NCBI RefSeq assembly: GCF_037971845.1
Contig: NZ_CP150227.1
Span: forward strand, 4,092,001 to 4,156,000
Direction of reading: 5' to 3'
Length of the DNA stretch: 64,000 nt
From: Paenibacillus sp. FSL R5-0766
GTDB lineage: Bacteria; Bacillota; Bacilli; Paenibacillales; Paenibacillaceae
Of the stretch, positions 18,470 through 26,964 are shown in pieces (positions within the stretch are counted from its first letter, which is position 1; each line of letters begins with the position of its first letter). The translations under genes were made by a program, and so were the position numbers. The notes beneath the pieces were generated by a model. The model saw nothing but the letters and a program-made list of their open reading frames with translations. It searched no databases and was not told the DNA's origin.

Positions 18470-19638
18470 TGCACCACTCCCTTTCTGTTCAATCGCTCAG
18501 GGCTCAGCGCCTCAATTCCGAGCTCTTCTGAGCTTTTGCCCACGAGCAATTCAGCGATTAGTCTGCCTGTTATCGCACTGAGCAAAATACCGTTACGGTA
18601 ATGTCCAAAGGCGGCAAACAGCCCAGGAACACTTTCGCAAGCACCTATATAAGGCAGACCATCCGGAGTTGCCGGCCTTACGCCTGCCCACGCCCGCAAA
18701 AATTGTGCTTCTTTCATCCCAGGCACCCAGTGGGTAGCCGCAGTTAATAGCTTCTGAACACCCTGTACAGAAACGTTCAGATCCGTTCTGCCTGGCAGAC
18801 TGGTTGCCCCGAGCCAAACTTCTCCATTGGCTTTGGGAACTATATAGATATCCTCTGCATACACCGTTCTATCAGGTCTGTACCCTGCATGTTCATCTGA
18901 GAACTGAACGGCGGCTATTTCACCTTTTACCGACCACACAGGCAAGCTCAGATTCACATGTCTCATCAACTCTTCACTCTGTAATCCAGCCGCTATAATG
19001 ACATGTTTGCATCTCATCTCACCGATCGATGTGGTGATTCCCTGCACACCGTGTTCGTTTGCTTGCACACGTATATCCTGTATGTCCTCCATTACCCGTG
19101 CTCCCATTGCTTGAGCGGATTCGGCGTATGCCTTCGTTAGGTGGACTGGGAGAATTTCACTCTCGTAAGGTCTGTAATAGGCTCCATACGTATCTCTGTT
19201 AAGCCATGATGCCTCCTGCTGCACAACGGAACGATCCCACCACACCTCATCAGCAGAAGTAGACAACGCAGACTTCCGATTGTCCTTATAACTACTTAAT
19301 TCACTGTATGAACGAAAAGGAGTTAGGAATCCTTGGCGTTGCAGACCAGTCTCTACCTCACTGAGTGTAGCCATCAGCACCTGTTGCTCGGTAAGTAACT
19401 GTCTACTCTGCCTGGCAAGCTTAGCCATCAAAGGATGAGCAAAATCTTCACTGTCTGCTGCCAGCATTCCAGCCGCGGCGCACGAAGTTCCTCCCGCGAT
19501 TGCTGAACGCTCTACCAACAGTACATCTTGTCCACGAGAGGCAAGCTCATAAGCAATGGCACAACCAACGACGCCTCCACCTACAATAATGGTTTCGGCA
19601 TGAACCTTATCCGGTCTATCAGTAATGATCTTCTTCAT
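18466..19638 (-). CDS. thiO: Glycine oxidase ThiO
   Basis: FAD enzyme that oxidises glycine to the iminoacetate used by ThiG. N-terminal Rossmann motif ETIIVGGGVVGCAIAYELASRG, GGTSCAAAGMLA loop, and C-terminal DAO signature LRAWAGVRPATPDGLPYIG with GHYRNGILLSAITGRLIAELL. 390 aa from the ATG of MKKIITDRP, 8 nt after AAGGAG; the longer upstream frame lacks any family similarity. The gene lies 17 bp after tenI. Confidence 0.95.
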   Translation of the reverse strand: MKKIITDRPDKVHAETIIVGGGVVGCAIAYELASRGQDVLLVERSAIAGGTSCAAAGMLAADSEDFAHPLMAKLARQSRQLLTEQQVLMATLSEVETGLQRQGFLTPFRSYSELSSYKDNRKSALSTSADEVWWDRSVVQQEASWLNRDTYGAYYRPYESEILPVHLTKAYAESAQAMGARVMEDIQDIRVQANEHGVQGITTSIGEMRCKHVIIAAGLQSEELMRHVNLSLPVWSVKGEIAAVQFSDEHAGYRPDRTVYAEDIYIVPKANGEVWLGATSLPGRTDLNVSVQGVQKLLTAATHWVPGMKEAQFLRAWAGVRPATPDGLPYIGACESVPGLFAAFGHYRNGILLSAITGRLIAELLVGKSSEELGIEALSPERLNRKGVVQ

Positions 19639-19655
19639 CAGCTCATCTCCTTGAT

Positions 19656-20318
19656 TCAGCGGCTCAAACTTTCTGTACCAACGATAGCCTGCCTTAATAA
19701 TGCAGCCGCCCGATCCGGGGAATCGCTCGCCCATACATTCGAGATCACAGCGACTCCCTGTGCGCCTGCAGAGTGAATAGAGTGAATGTTTCCCGGTTCG
19801 ATACCCCCAATCGCCATGACAGGAATGGAGACACCAGAGCACACTTCAGCCAGAGCATATAATCCTCTTGGTTCAAGATCAGGCTTACTGTTGGTTGAGT
19901 AGACATGCCCGAAGAAAAGGTAATCGACTCCCCGTTCTTCAGCGATTTTTGCCTCATCGATTGAATGAACAGATACACCCAGACGAAGTCGCTGCACATT
20001 GCTTATAGCTGCAGGGTTATAGTTACGTATTGCATCTTGCCCCCAATGTACACCGCCATGGATGTCATTCTGTGAAGGCAGCTCTGAACCATTGATAACG
20101 ATACGACAAGATGGAACGCCAACACCACGCAGACTTTCAGCCCAAGCGATCTTTTGTTGCCACGAGAGTTGTTTCTCTCGTATGTGAATATAGTCCACCC
20201 AAGGCCACACGTTCTTTGCAGCTTTTACAAAAGATGCTTGATCCCCTGCACCCGTAGATACAACATGCAGTTCAAATGATCCGTGTACATGTTCATGAGA
20301 AAATACCGTACTGTTCAT
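19656..20318 (-). CDS. tenI: Thiazole tautomerase TenI
   Basis: ThiE-like TIM barrel that aromatises the thiazole product. Recognisable regions are DYIHIREKQLSWQQK, GGVHWGQDA, RLGVSVHSIDEAKIAEERGVDYLFFGHVY and PVMAIGGIEPGNI; ThiE-specific pyrimidine-binding residues are not obvious, so TenI fits better. Start is a problem: the only in-frame ATG after the riboswitch terminator abuts GGAAGGAG with no spacer, and the longer frame runs into the terminator stem. The true start may be that ATG or a rare codon a little downstream. First gene of tenI-thiO-thiS-thiG-thiF. Confidence 0.85.
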   Translation of the reverse strand: MNSTVFSHEHVHGSFELHVVSTGAGDQASFVKAAKNVWPWVDYIHIREKQLSWQQKIAWAESLRGVGVPSCRIVINGSELPSQNDIHGGVHWGQDAIRNYNPAAISNVQRLRLGVSVHSIDEAKIAEERGVDYLFFGHVYSTNSKPDLEPRGLYALAEVCSGVSIPVMAIGGIEPGNIHSIHSAGAQGVAVISNVWASDSPDRAAALLRQAIVGTESLSR

Positions 20319-20349
20319 CTCCTTCCAGACATGAATGCTATGAAAACAC

Positions 20350-20378
20350 AAAAAAGCCACTCCCGTAGGGGAGTGGCT
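20350..20378 (-). terminator. Riboswitch-controlled terminator before tenI
   Basis: AGCCACTCCC with GGGAGTGGCT and a 4-nt loop, followed by TTTTTTG on the minus strand. It lies downstream of the TPP aptamer and just before the tenI ribosome site, so it is the likely expression platform. The roughly 175 nt between aptamer and terminator contain a small stem (GGCTATAGAGTCTATAGC) and could hold the antiterminator. Confidence 0.88.
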
Positions 20379-20553
20379 GCGTATTAATTATAGGACCAGA
20401 TGACTGACTGATACATACAGTTCATTTCGTGCAATAAAGCTATAGACTCTATAGCCTTAACGTTATACACGCAACTGCATGTTTCAATTCGTTAAACAGA
20501 CGGTTGAATCCTTCGAATTGCCGTTTGCTCACGTCATTCACTGAAACGCGCTC

Positions 20554-20648
20554 GCCACTTCCCTACGCTGGTATGATCCAGATCAGGTGCAAAGGGTCCG
20601 GAATCGCATTCTTCCATCTCAGCCGCATCGTGCGGCCCCCCTAGTGTT
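20554..20648 (-). promoter_or_regulatory. TPP riboswitch (THI element)
   Basis: The minus strand shows all hallmarks in order: ACTAGGGG, the GCCGCACGATGCGGC stem, CTGAGATG, then ACCCTTTGCACCTGATC, CTGGATCATACCAGCG and TAGGGAAGTG. These form the pyrimidine- and pyrophosphate-sensing helices. It precedes the tenI-led thiamine operon; TPP binding would favour the downstream terminator. Confidence 0.97.
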
Positions 20649-20727
20649 CATATGAAGTTGTAGCCTATGTTACCATAGACGGATTTTTTTGTCACCGTCA
20701 TTTCTGTTAAACATTGTCTTGAATCGT

Positions 20728-22278
20728 CTAGTTTTTCTCAGACCATTCTTCGACATTCCATGTTTTGGTGACCCAACCCTCGTAGAAATCAGGTTCATGA
20801 GATACCAGTAACACCGTTCCCTTGAATTCTTGCAAAGCACGCTGCAACTCCGCTTTAGCTGTGACATCCAGATGGTTTGTCGGCTCATCGAATAGAATCC
20901 AGTTGCTTTCACGCATCAAGAGTTTGCATAAACGAACCTTGGCTTGCTCTCCACCACTCAGCATGTTAAGCGGACGGGTAATGTGCTCATTTTTCAACCC
21001 ACAGCGAGCGAGATGTCCTCGGACCTCATTCTGGGTCAAATGTGAAAACTCATTCCAGACATCCTCAATCGGCGTGATATTTCCAGCACGAACTTCCTGC
21101 TCAAAATAGGCCGTTTCGAGATAATCTCCCAAAAAGGTCTTTCCACTAAGTGGAGATATTTTGCCCAGGATAGTTTTCAGCAGTGTCGATTTACCCACAC
21201 CATTACAACCTACGATAGCAATTTTCTCACTACGTTCGATTGTCATTGTCATCTTAGGCAGCAAAGGATACGTATATCCAATTTCAAAATCAATGCCCTC
21301 AAAGACCGTTTTGCTGCTCGCACGGGCATCCTTGAATTTGAACGTTGGTTTAGCTGCTTCATCTGGACGATCAATACGTTCAATTCTGTCCAGCTGTTTC
21401 TCCCGGCTCTTCGCTCGACCTGAAGTTGAAGCACGTGCCTTGTTACGCTGAATGAAATCTTCCTGTTTCTTGATGTACTCTTGCTGCTTCTCGTATGCAT
21501 CAATATGCTGGGCTTTATTCATATCAGCCATCTCGAGGAACTTGTTATAGTTCGCTGCATATCTCGTTAATTTGGCAAATTCCAAATGATAAATGACATT
21601 TACGACTTCATTCATGAATTCCGTGTCATGGGAGATTAAGAGAAACGCGTGTGGGTAGTCCTTCAGGTAACGTGACAGCCATTCAATGTGCTCTACATCC
21701 AGATAGTTGGTCGGCTCATCCAGTAAAAGAGCTGTAGGTTTCTCAAGCAGAAGCTTGGCAAGAAGCACCTTGGTACGTTGTCCACCACTTAGAGCTGCGA
21801 CATCTCGATCCAGACCAATTGCGGATAAACCAAGACCATTGGCCATCTCTTCCACTTTTACGTCAATCAGATAAAAGTCGCCCTGTTCCAGTTGTTCCTG
21901 AATATCGCCCATCTCTTCCAGCAACTGCTCCAGCTTATCTGGATCTGCATCTGCCATCTGGTCCGTAATATTCATCATTTCTTTTTCCAATTCAAGCAAC
22001 GGAAGGAATGCATCCTTAAGCACGTCACGAATGGTTTTGCCTGGGGTAAGCTTCGTGTGCTGATCCAGATATCCATAACGGACCTTAGGTGTCCATTCCA
22101 CTTTTCCACTATCTTTAAGCAATTTACCGGTAAGGATGTTCATTAATGTGGATTTACCCACACCATTGGCACCAACAAGTCCTACGCGCTCTCCGGCAAG
22201 TAAACGAAACGATACATTTTTAAATAACGTGCGATCTCCAAAATTGTGACTTACGTTCTCTACTGACAATAAACTCAT
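20728..22278 (-). CDS. ABC-F family ATPase
   Basis: Soluble protein with two ABC ATPase domains and no membrane segments, of the ribosome-associated ABC-F class. Walker A GANGVGKST (domain 1) and GCNGVGKST (domain 2), signatures ALSGGQRTK and MLSGGEQAK, Walker B LLLDEPTNYLD and LFDEPTNHLD. A charged helical linker (YEKQQEYIKKQEDFIQRNKAR) joins the domains at about residues 245-320. 516 aa. ABC-F proteins affect translation or protect ribosomes from antibiotics; nothing here fixes which. Monocistronic, ATG with weak ribosome site. Confidence 0.88.
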   Translation of the reverse strand: MSLLSVENVSHNFGDRTLFKNVSFRLLAGERVGLVGANGVGKSTLMNILTGKLLKDSGKVEWTPKVRYGYLDQHTKLTPGKTIRDVLKDAFLPLLELEKEMMNITDQMADADPDKLEQLLEEMGDIQEQLEQGDFYLIDVKVEEMANGLGLSAIGLDRDVAALSGGQRTKVLLAKLLLEKPTALLLDEPTNYLDVEHIEWLSRYLKDYPHAFLLISHDTEFMNEVVNVIYHLEFAKLTRYAANYNKFLEMADMNKAQHIDAYEKQQEYIKKQEDFIQRNKARASTSGRAKSREKQLDRIERIDRPDEAAKPTFKFKDARASSKTVFEGIDFEIGYTYPLLPKMTMTIERSEKIAIVGCNGVGKSTLLKTILGKISPLSGKTFLGDYLETAYFEQEVRAGNITPIEDVWNEFSHLTQNEVRGHLARCGLKNEHITRPLNMLSGGEQAKVRLCKLLMRESNWILFDEPTNHLDVTAKAELQRALQEFKGTVLLVSHEPDFYEGWVTKTWNVEEWSEKN

Positions 22279-22416
22279 AAGATGAGGTTGCTCCTATCTA
22301 TTAGACATTACTTTTGTTATTGTTCCGAAACCCTATTCTAGCACAGGTCCAGTCTTTTCTGAAAGTAATGTAAACAGTTCAGGAACCTCTTACATGATTT
22401 TGTCATACAGGCTAAC

Positions 22417-23400
22417 CTAACGATTAGAGCATTTATATTCGAAATAGCCTTGTGCAGCTGCTTGTCTTGCGTCTGTGAACACCTCTTCAGCACGGTAACC
22501 ATTACCACATGTGGAGGGGTAATAGTACCTGATACCCGTTAAAGGATCTACCCCACCTACGATGGCCGTTTTCTTCACAAGTCTGCCTCCACCGATCGCA
22601 TAATTGTTGATCTTCTGGTCACCCACACCTATACCTTGGATAAAGGCCATAATCCCTATATCGTTAATGGAGTTGTACCATTCTTCCTGCGCAATCAGGG
22701 GCATCGTAAAAGTATAGGAAATACCGTTCTTTCTGGCAAACTCATTATGGCGGTTAATCACATCAGCCAGATCATCCTGCACAGTAGTCACAATCCGGCT
22801 TTGTCTAACTTGCTCAAATACGCTGGTATTCTGAAGTAAAGGAATCTGTGCGCTTGAGGCCAGTTCTTTTTGAAATCCTTCAATCCATTTCCCTGCGTTT
22901 GCGTCATAGGCATATACGTAGTCGTCCAGTGTAAAGTTAATACTGTTACCATTAGAATCTGAATATGTATAAGGTTTCTTGGGGCTCCACACTTGCCTGA
23001 AAGAATCTTCAAGGTTACCCGTCATCTCTGTTTCTGTGGACAACATATAATAGCCATCATAATCCAGAATAACCACGGCAGGAATGTAATTAAACATGTT
23101 TCGAATAGCTGCGGGATCATCCTGAATCCCCATATTCAAAGCCATCGTCTGAGTAAATGTTAACAAGGCAAGCTCTTTGTCCGCTTTAACAAACTTGGTT
23201 GAATCATAACCCGCTTCATCATTTTGTTTCTCATTCTGATGCATGACTGCACCTGCATCCATGACTGCAGTTTGAAGTGCAGATCTGTATCGTTGACCAA
23301 GATATTGAGCCTCCTCGGCATCTTGCGTATGGAGTGAGATGATCCAGAAAAGCGGGAAAAAGATCAGCACGAATACAATGGAAAGCTCAGTAATCTTCAT
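22417..23400 (-). CDS. Single-span extracytoplasmic protein, Tad-like operon
   Basis: Not a named family to me. 327 aa with one N-terminal hydrophobic helix (residues about 5-24, KITELSIVFVLIFFPLFWI) and a large external domain rich in Tyr, Asn and Asp (ILDYDGYYMLSTETEMTG, CGNGYRAEEV near the end). Two Cys near the C-terminus could form a disulfide. The start overlaps the upstream gene by 14 bp with GGAGGT 11 nt upstream. As the last gene of the operon and the largest of the small anchored proteins, it could be a pseudopilin or tip component. No convincing terminator follows before the ABC-F gene region. Confidence 0.7.
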   Translation of the reverse strand: MKITELSIVFVLIFFPLFWIISLHTQDAEEAQYLGQRYRSALQTAVMDAGAVMHQNEKQNDEAGYDSTKFVKADKELALLTFTQTMALNMGIQDDPAAIRNMFNYIPAVVILDYDGYYMLSTETEMTGNLEDSFRQVWSPKKPYTYSDSNGNSINFTLDDYVYAYDANAGKWIEGFQKELASSAQIPLLQNTSVFEQVRQSRIVTTVQDDLADVINRHNEFARKNGISYTFTMPLIAQEEWYNSINDIGIMAFIQGIGVGDQKINNYAIGGGRLVKKTAIVGGVDPLTGIRYYYPSTCGNGYRAEEVFTDARQAAAQGYFEYKCSNR

Positions 23401-23938
23401 TGAGAACCATACCTCCGTATGTTACAAATACCGCTGAAGCCTGAGCCGTACCACTCAACCATTCACGAATGAGCATGGAAGGTGTACGATTTGTATTTTG
23501 GAGCGTCACGGTGAAAAAATCCCCTGTGGTCAACGTATATCTTCGGCCAGGATCATCAACCGGTATCACACCTGAGGATGGGAATAGTCTCTCTCGAATC
23601 TGAGCTGCATAATATCCATCCTGCACTACCTCATAGGTCCCGGTAAAACTGTTATTGTCCATCGGGTCTGTATAGTGAGGTACATATTTCTTATGTAAAT
23701 GTTCCATCGACACCTCATACACATTGCCCGTCTGGGCCAGTTGCTCCTCAAACTCAGCCAACATTCGAGGTGAAATATACCCTTTCGTTCGGACAGCATC
23801 AACAAAACGTGTTACATTCTGAATAGCCGTCATACGTGCTATATCATCCTGCCGATCGGCTGTTTCAGCAGCTGGGTACACATAGAGCAAAAGGACTGCG
23901 AGCAATACGGCAAGCAGCTTGGACGCGGCATTAATCAA
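23387..23938 (-). CDS. Small membrane-anchored protein, Tad-like operon
   Basis: 183 aa with an N-terminal helix (INAASKLLAVLLAVLLLYVYPA) and an external domain (VTRFVDAVRTKGYISPRMLAEFEEQL, then HLHKKYVPHYTDP and TLTTGDFFTVTLQN). Unnamed, but a similar layout (anchor followed by VDxVRxKGYI) recurs in Firmicute Tad-like loci as I recall, so probably a pseudopilin-like subunit. TTG start overlapping the previous stop by 4 bp (TTGA), ribosome site AAGGAG 11 nt upstream. Confidence 0.65.
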   Translation of the reverse strand: MINAASKLLAVLLAVLLLYVYPAAETADRQDDIARMTAIQNVTRFVDAVRTKGYISPRMLAEFEEQLAQTGNVYEVSMEHLHKKYVPHYTDPMDNNSFTGTYEVVQDGYYAAQIRERLFPSSGVIPVDDPGRRYTLTTGDFFTVTLQNTNRTPSMLIREWLSGTAQASAVFVTYGGMVLNEDY

Positions 23939-24333
23939 TTCACACTGGTCTCCTTCCAAAAAACAATCTTGAGCAGTTCTCCAGCTTCATTTCGTATAAA
24001 CTCCGGTCTGTAGGTGGCATCGAGCTGGACAGGAATCGTCGCTGTTTTGCTGACAAGTGGATCGATCACATACGAAGTCCCATCTACCTCCACAGGAATG
24101 CCTGTACCAGTCATCTGCCTCACGGTATGCAACACTTCTGCACCACTATACTGATCCGGATTAGTGGTATGCAGTGTTGTTGTCAGTCGACCTTCCATGC
24201 CTGCTGTTGTCTGTACTCTGTCGTTCAAGGCCGCTGATAAAATCTTAACATTCTGTTGCCCGTACAGGCAGGCTGTCAAAAACAGGACAACCGCCGTACA
24301 AAACAACATGAGATGCTGTGTATTCCGGGACAT
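23935..24333 (-). CDS. Small membrane-anchored protein, Tad-like operon
   Basis: 132 aa; N-terminal hydrophobic helix (HLMLFCTAVVLFLTACLYG, with a Cys that is not in a strong lipobox) followed by a Thr-rich external domain (GRLTTTLHTTNPDQYSGAEVL, VDGTSYVIDPL). No family recognised. The ATG follows CAGGAG by 10 nt and the gene starts 16 nt after the pilin candidate. Overlaps the next gene by 4 bp, so the proteins are likely made in fixed ratio. Confidence 0.6.
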   Translation of the reverse strand: MSRNTQHLMLFCTAVVLFLTACLYGQQNVKILSAALNDRVQTTAGMEGRLTTTLHTTNPDQYSGAEVLHTVRQMTGTGIPVEVDGTSYVIDPLVSKTATIPVQLDATYRPEFIRNEAGELLKIVFWKETSVN

Positions 24334-24349
24334 GTTATACCAACTCCTG

Positions 24350-24835
24350 TCAGGATTGCTGGAAGATCAGCCCTCTTACCACGTTAGAACGGTCTTTTAC
24401 GATAATGGCTTTGAATTTACCACTTGGATTGACATATTGATTGTCTTTTTCACTCATGGTCTGGTTAATAATCCCCACTTTATCGTCGGGTGCAATAACC
24501 GAGCCGTAGTCCGCATTATTGAGATCCTGTGAAATATTCAATTGATTACCGTACCATTGACCCGCTTTATTTTTACCTGTAATGACTTGAATACCGAACT
24601 GATCCTTGTCCGCATATTTACGCAGCGCATTGGTTACCTGTGATCCACTGATGGTTGTTCCGTCATATACTGTAAATGCAGCCTGGGACAACTCGGTTTG
24701 GATATCAGCAAAATTGTTCTGGGCCGTCTTGGTTGCCTCCTGAGCTGAAATAAACAACAGAACTACAATTGTGATCAAAGCGATTGTTAAAAATATCCCT
24801 GCTGCCACCTTTAAAGCGCTTGATGCATTGTTCAT
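24350..24835 (-). CDS. Pilin-like protein, Tad-like operon
   Basis: 161 aa. A short polar N-terminus (MNNASSALKVAAG) precedes a 20-residue hydrophobic helix (IFLTIALITIVVLLFISAQE), then an amphipathic stretch (TKTAQNNFADIQTELSQAAF) continuing as a long helix and a globular domain. This is the lollipop shape of type IV pilins and pseudopilins. The classic Gly-Phe/x4-Glu cleavage motif is absent, and no prepilin peptidase is in the window. Start ATG chosen because GGGAGG lies 7 nt upstream. The 63-bp gap before it is the largest inside the operon. Confidence 0.65.
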   Translation of the reverse strand: MNNASSALKVAAGIFLTIALITIVVLLFISAQEATKTAQNNFADIQTELSQAAFTVYDGTTISGSQVTNALRKYADKDQFGIQVITGKNKAGQWYGNQLNISQDLNNADYGSVIAPDDKVGIINQTMSEKDNQYVNPSGKFKAIIVKDRSNVVRGLIFQQS

Positions 24836-24897
24836 AATAAATCCTCCCAAGTTATAAGTTATTAAACTATTTCAGACTGTCACACAGATGAATTGTG

Positions 24898-26964
24898 CTA
24901 CAGTTTCTGAATTTGCTCATAATAAATGCTCATCTGCAAGAAACTCATACCGACCAATGGAATAACCAGATACAAAAAGATAAGGGCGTACATAGGTGTA
25001 AATCCAATAGTTCTCCCCCATGATGCTTTGACATCTATCATTTTGCTGTACTCCTGCTTGCGTTGTTCAAAATAAAATGCCATCATGCTCTCGAGATCAT
25101 CGAAGGCTTCACGTATTGAGATTTTGCCAAGGGCAAGCTGCAATTTATCAACCAGTCGCTGGAACTCGGGCAAACCCGCCTCTTCCTTTAATTGTTCAAG
25201 TGCAAGCTCTGGTCCATGTTCAAAATGCAACAAACATTTTTGCAGCGGGCGCTTGAAAATGACGGCAAATCGATTAAGCCATTCCAATATCTCCTCGACT
25301 GACATTCGGTCCATCTCACGCAAAATGGATATCACTGTCTGGAATTGATAGATTTCATGTCGCATATCCAGCCTTCGCATTTTCCGCTGAAATATCATAA
25401 GCCATACGGGCATGTAGTACCCTGCTGCACCCATGAGAATGGCTATAATCATTTCCCACCAGCGTACATACTGCTTGTTATACACCTCAAGTTTCTGCAT
25501 AATGCGCGCGATCGTCTCAGCCTGAGTATCATGGTCCAACTGAAAGGGAGATAACTGCTGTAACGCTTTGGAGACTTCTTCATATGTAGCTCCTCGGTTC
25601 ATTTCTACACTTTTCAGCACGGATTGATCTAATGCTGTTTTTTCCTCAGCTTTCCTGAGATCCGCTTCAGCCATTGCACCAAACATTCGATCATCCCGGA
25701 TCGGATCATGCAAGATGTGGTTACGTTCAACCTGGTGCAACAGCAAGATGCAAGCCATTGTAAGGACCAAACAACCTGCGAATAACATCACTCGTCGAAT
25801 GGCAAGCCATTCATATTTCAACTCTGAACTGCTCTCCCTCATGAGCCGTATCGTTTGACTGTACTGTGCACTGCCAGGTTTTGCTGCAAACAACATTGCC
25901 AATTTCCGTATGAAGGTTTGCCTGTACAGAAACTGATCCAACCATGAATGCTTATGCCCTGACCGGTAACGGGTCTCATCGTATTGCTGGAGCCTTTGCA
26001 AAAGCAAATAAGCAAGGATGATGATGACATAGATCGATATTTTGGTAACAAAACCGATTTTGCTGCGATAAAATTCATCCATCGTTGGGAAACTGACTCT
26101 GGCCCAGCGTTCGATTGGAGCGGTGAACAATACCGGAGCTAGCGCAATGATATTAAGTCCTTTGAGCAGGTAATCCAATTTATCACGCCGCAAAATCTCC
26201 AGATGAATCTCCTGAGTCAGGTTACCCAGTCCTTTAAGATAGATAGAGCCTTGTGCTCTGTCCTTATCCCCAAACTCCATGACCATATAGGAAACGCCAG
26301 CGAATCCTTTGAGAAAACGGTTGGGAGCCACTTCATAATAACGCTCAAGTGCTTCATTTGGATCTGGAGAAGTCAGAGCTTCGTAGATCAGTCTTACCTG
26401 TTCTGCCGCTTCTCCTGTACCTGCTTCAGCGGCTTCATAGAGCGCTTCCTCAACCATGCCATGCTGATGATACCGATGCCTTACATCTGCGAAGATATCC
26501 AACATCTGCACCAGCAACCTTTTCTCCATACGACTGAGGCACATATCTAATACCAGACTGTTTAGCACCACAGCACAGAGTACAGAAAGTATTACAAAAG
26601 CGATACCCGGCTGTAGTAAAAACAGAATGACACTTATGCCTCCATAACCTCCAAGAATAATCAGAACCACTGTCATCGTCAGCCTGCGAAGTGAAGGCTC
26701 ATCCCCAACATGGCGGAATGAAATACGTTTCTGAACCTGTAGAATATAAGCTGATAGCAGTGGCACTTTCATTCCAAGACGATAGGACTGCAACAAGATT
26801 GATCCCAATCCCTTGAATCCCTTCCCGCTAGGAGCAAAAATCACGCCGGATTGAATTGCTGAACCACCTCCTCTGTGACGTAACATACTTAAAACCAGAA
26901 GTGTGATCAGCAAACCTCCTGCACAAATACTTAATACGAGGAGCAGAATCCATTTAATTGTCAT
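24898..26964 (-). CDS. TadB/TadC-like inner-membrane platform (fused)
   Basis: 688 aa with two halves of similar layout: membrane segments near residues 5-28, 100-145 and 280-320 in the first half, and near 390-410, 505-525 and 655-675 in the second. Each half has a cytoplasmic helical block like a GspF/T2SSF domain (LLVQMLDIFADVRHRYHQHGMVEEALYEA; MRHEIYQFQTVISILREMDRMSVEEILEWL). Separate TadB and TadC proteins are about 300 aa, so this looks like a fusion. Acts as the platform on which the ATPase works. ATG overlaps the ATPase stop by 11 bp, ribosome site GGGGTG. Confidence 0.75.
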   Translation of the reverse strand: MTIKWILLLVLSICAGGLLITLLVLSMLRHRGGGSAIQSGVIFAPSGKGFKGLGSILLQSYRLGMKVPLLSAYILQVQKRISFRHVGDEPSLRRLTMTVVLIILGGYGGISVILFLLQPGIAFVILSVLCAVVLNSLVLDMCLSRMEKRLLVQMLDIFADVRHRYHQHGMVEEALYEAAEAGTGEAAEQVRLIYEALTSPDPNEALERYYEVAPNRFLKGFAGVSYMVMEFGDKDRAQGSIYLKGLGNLTQEIHLEILRRDKLDYLLKGLNIIALAPVLFTAPIERWARVSFPTMDEFYRSKIGFVTKISIYVIIILAYLLLQRLQQYDETRYRSGHKHSWLDQFLYRQTFIRKLAMLFAAKPGSAQYSQTIRLMRESSSELKYEWLAIRRVMLFAGCLVLTMACILLLHQVERNHILHDPIRDDRMFGAMAEADLRKAEEKTALDQSVLKSVEMNRGATYEEVSKALQQLSPFQLDHDTQAETIARIMQKLEVYNKQYVRWWEMIIAILMGAAGYYMPVWLMIFQRKMRRLDMRHEIYQFQTVISILREMDRMSVEEILEWLNRFAVIFKRPLQKCLLHFEHGPELALEQLKEEAGLPEFQRLVDKLQLALGKISIREAFDDLESMMAFYFEQRKQEYSKMIDVKASWGRTIGFTPMYALIFLYLVIPLVGMSFLQMSIYYEQIQKL

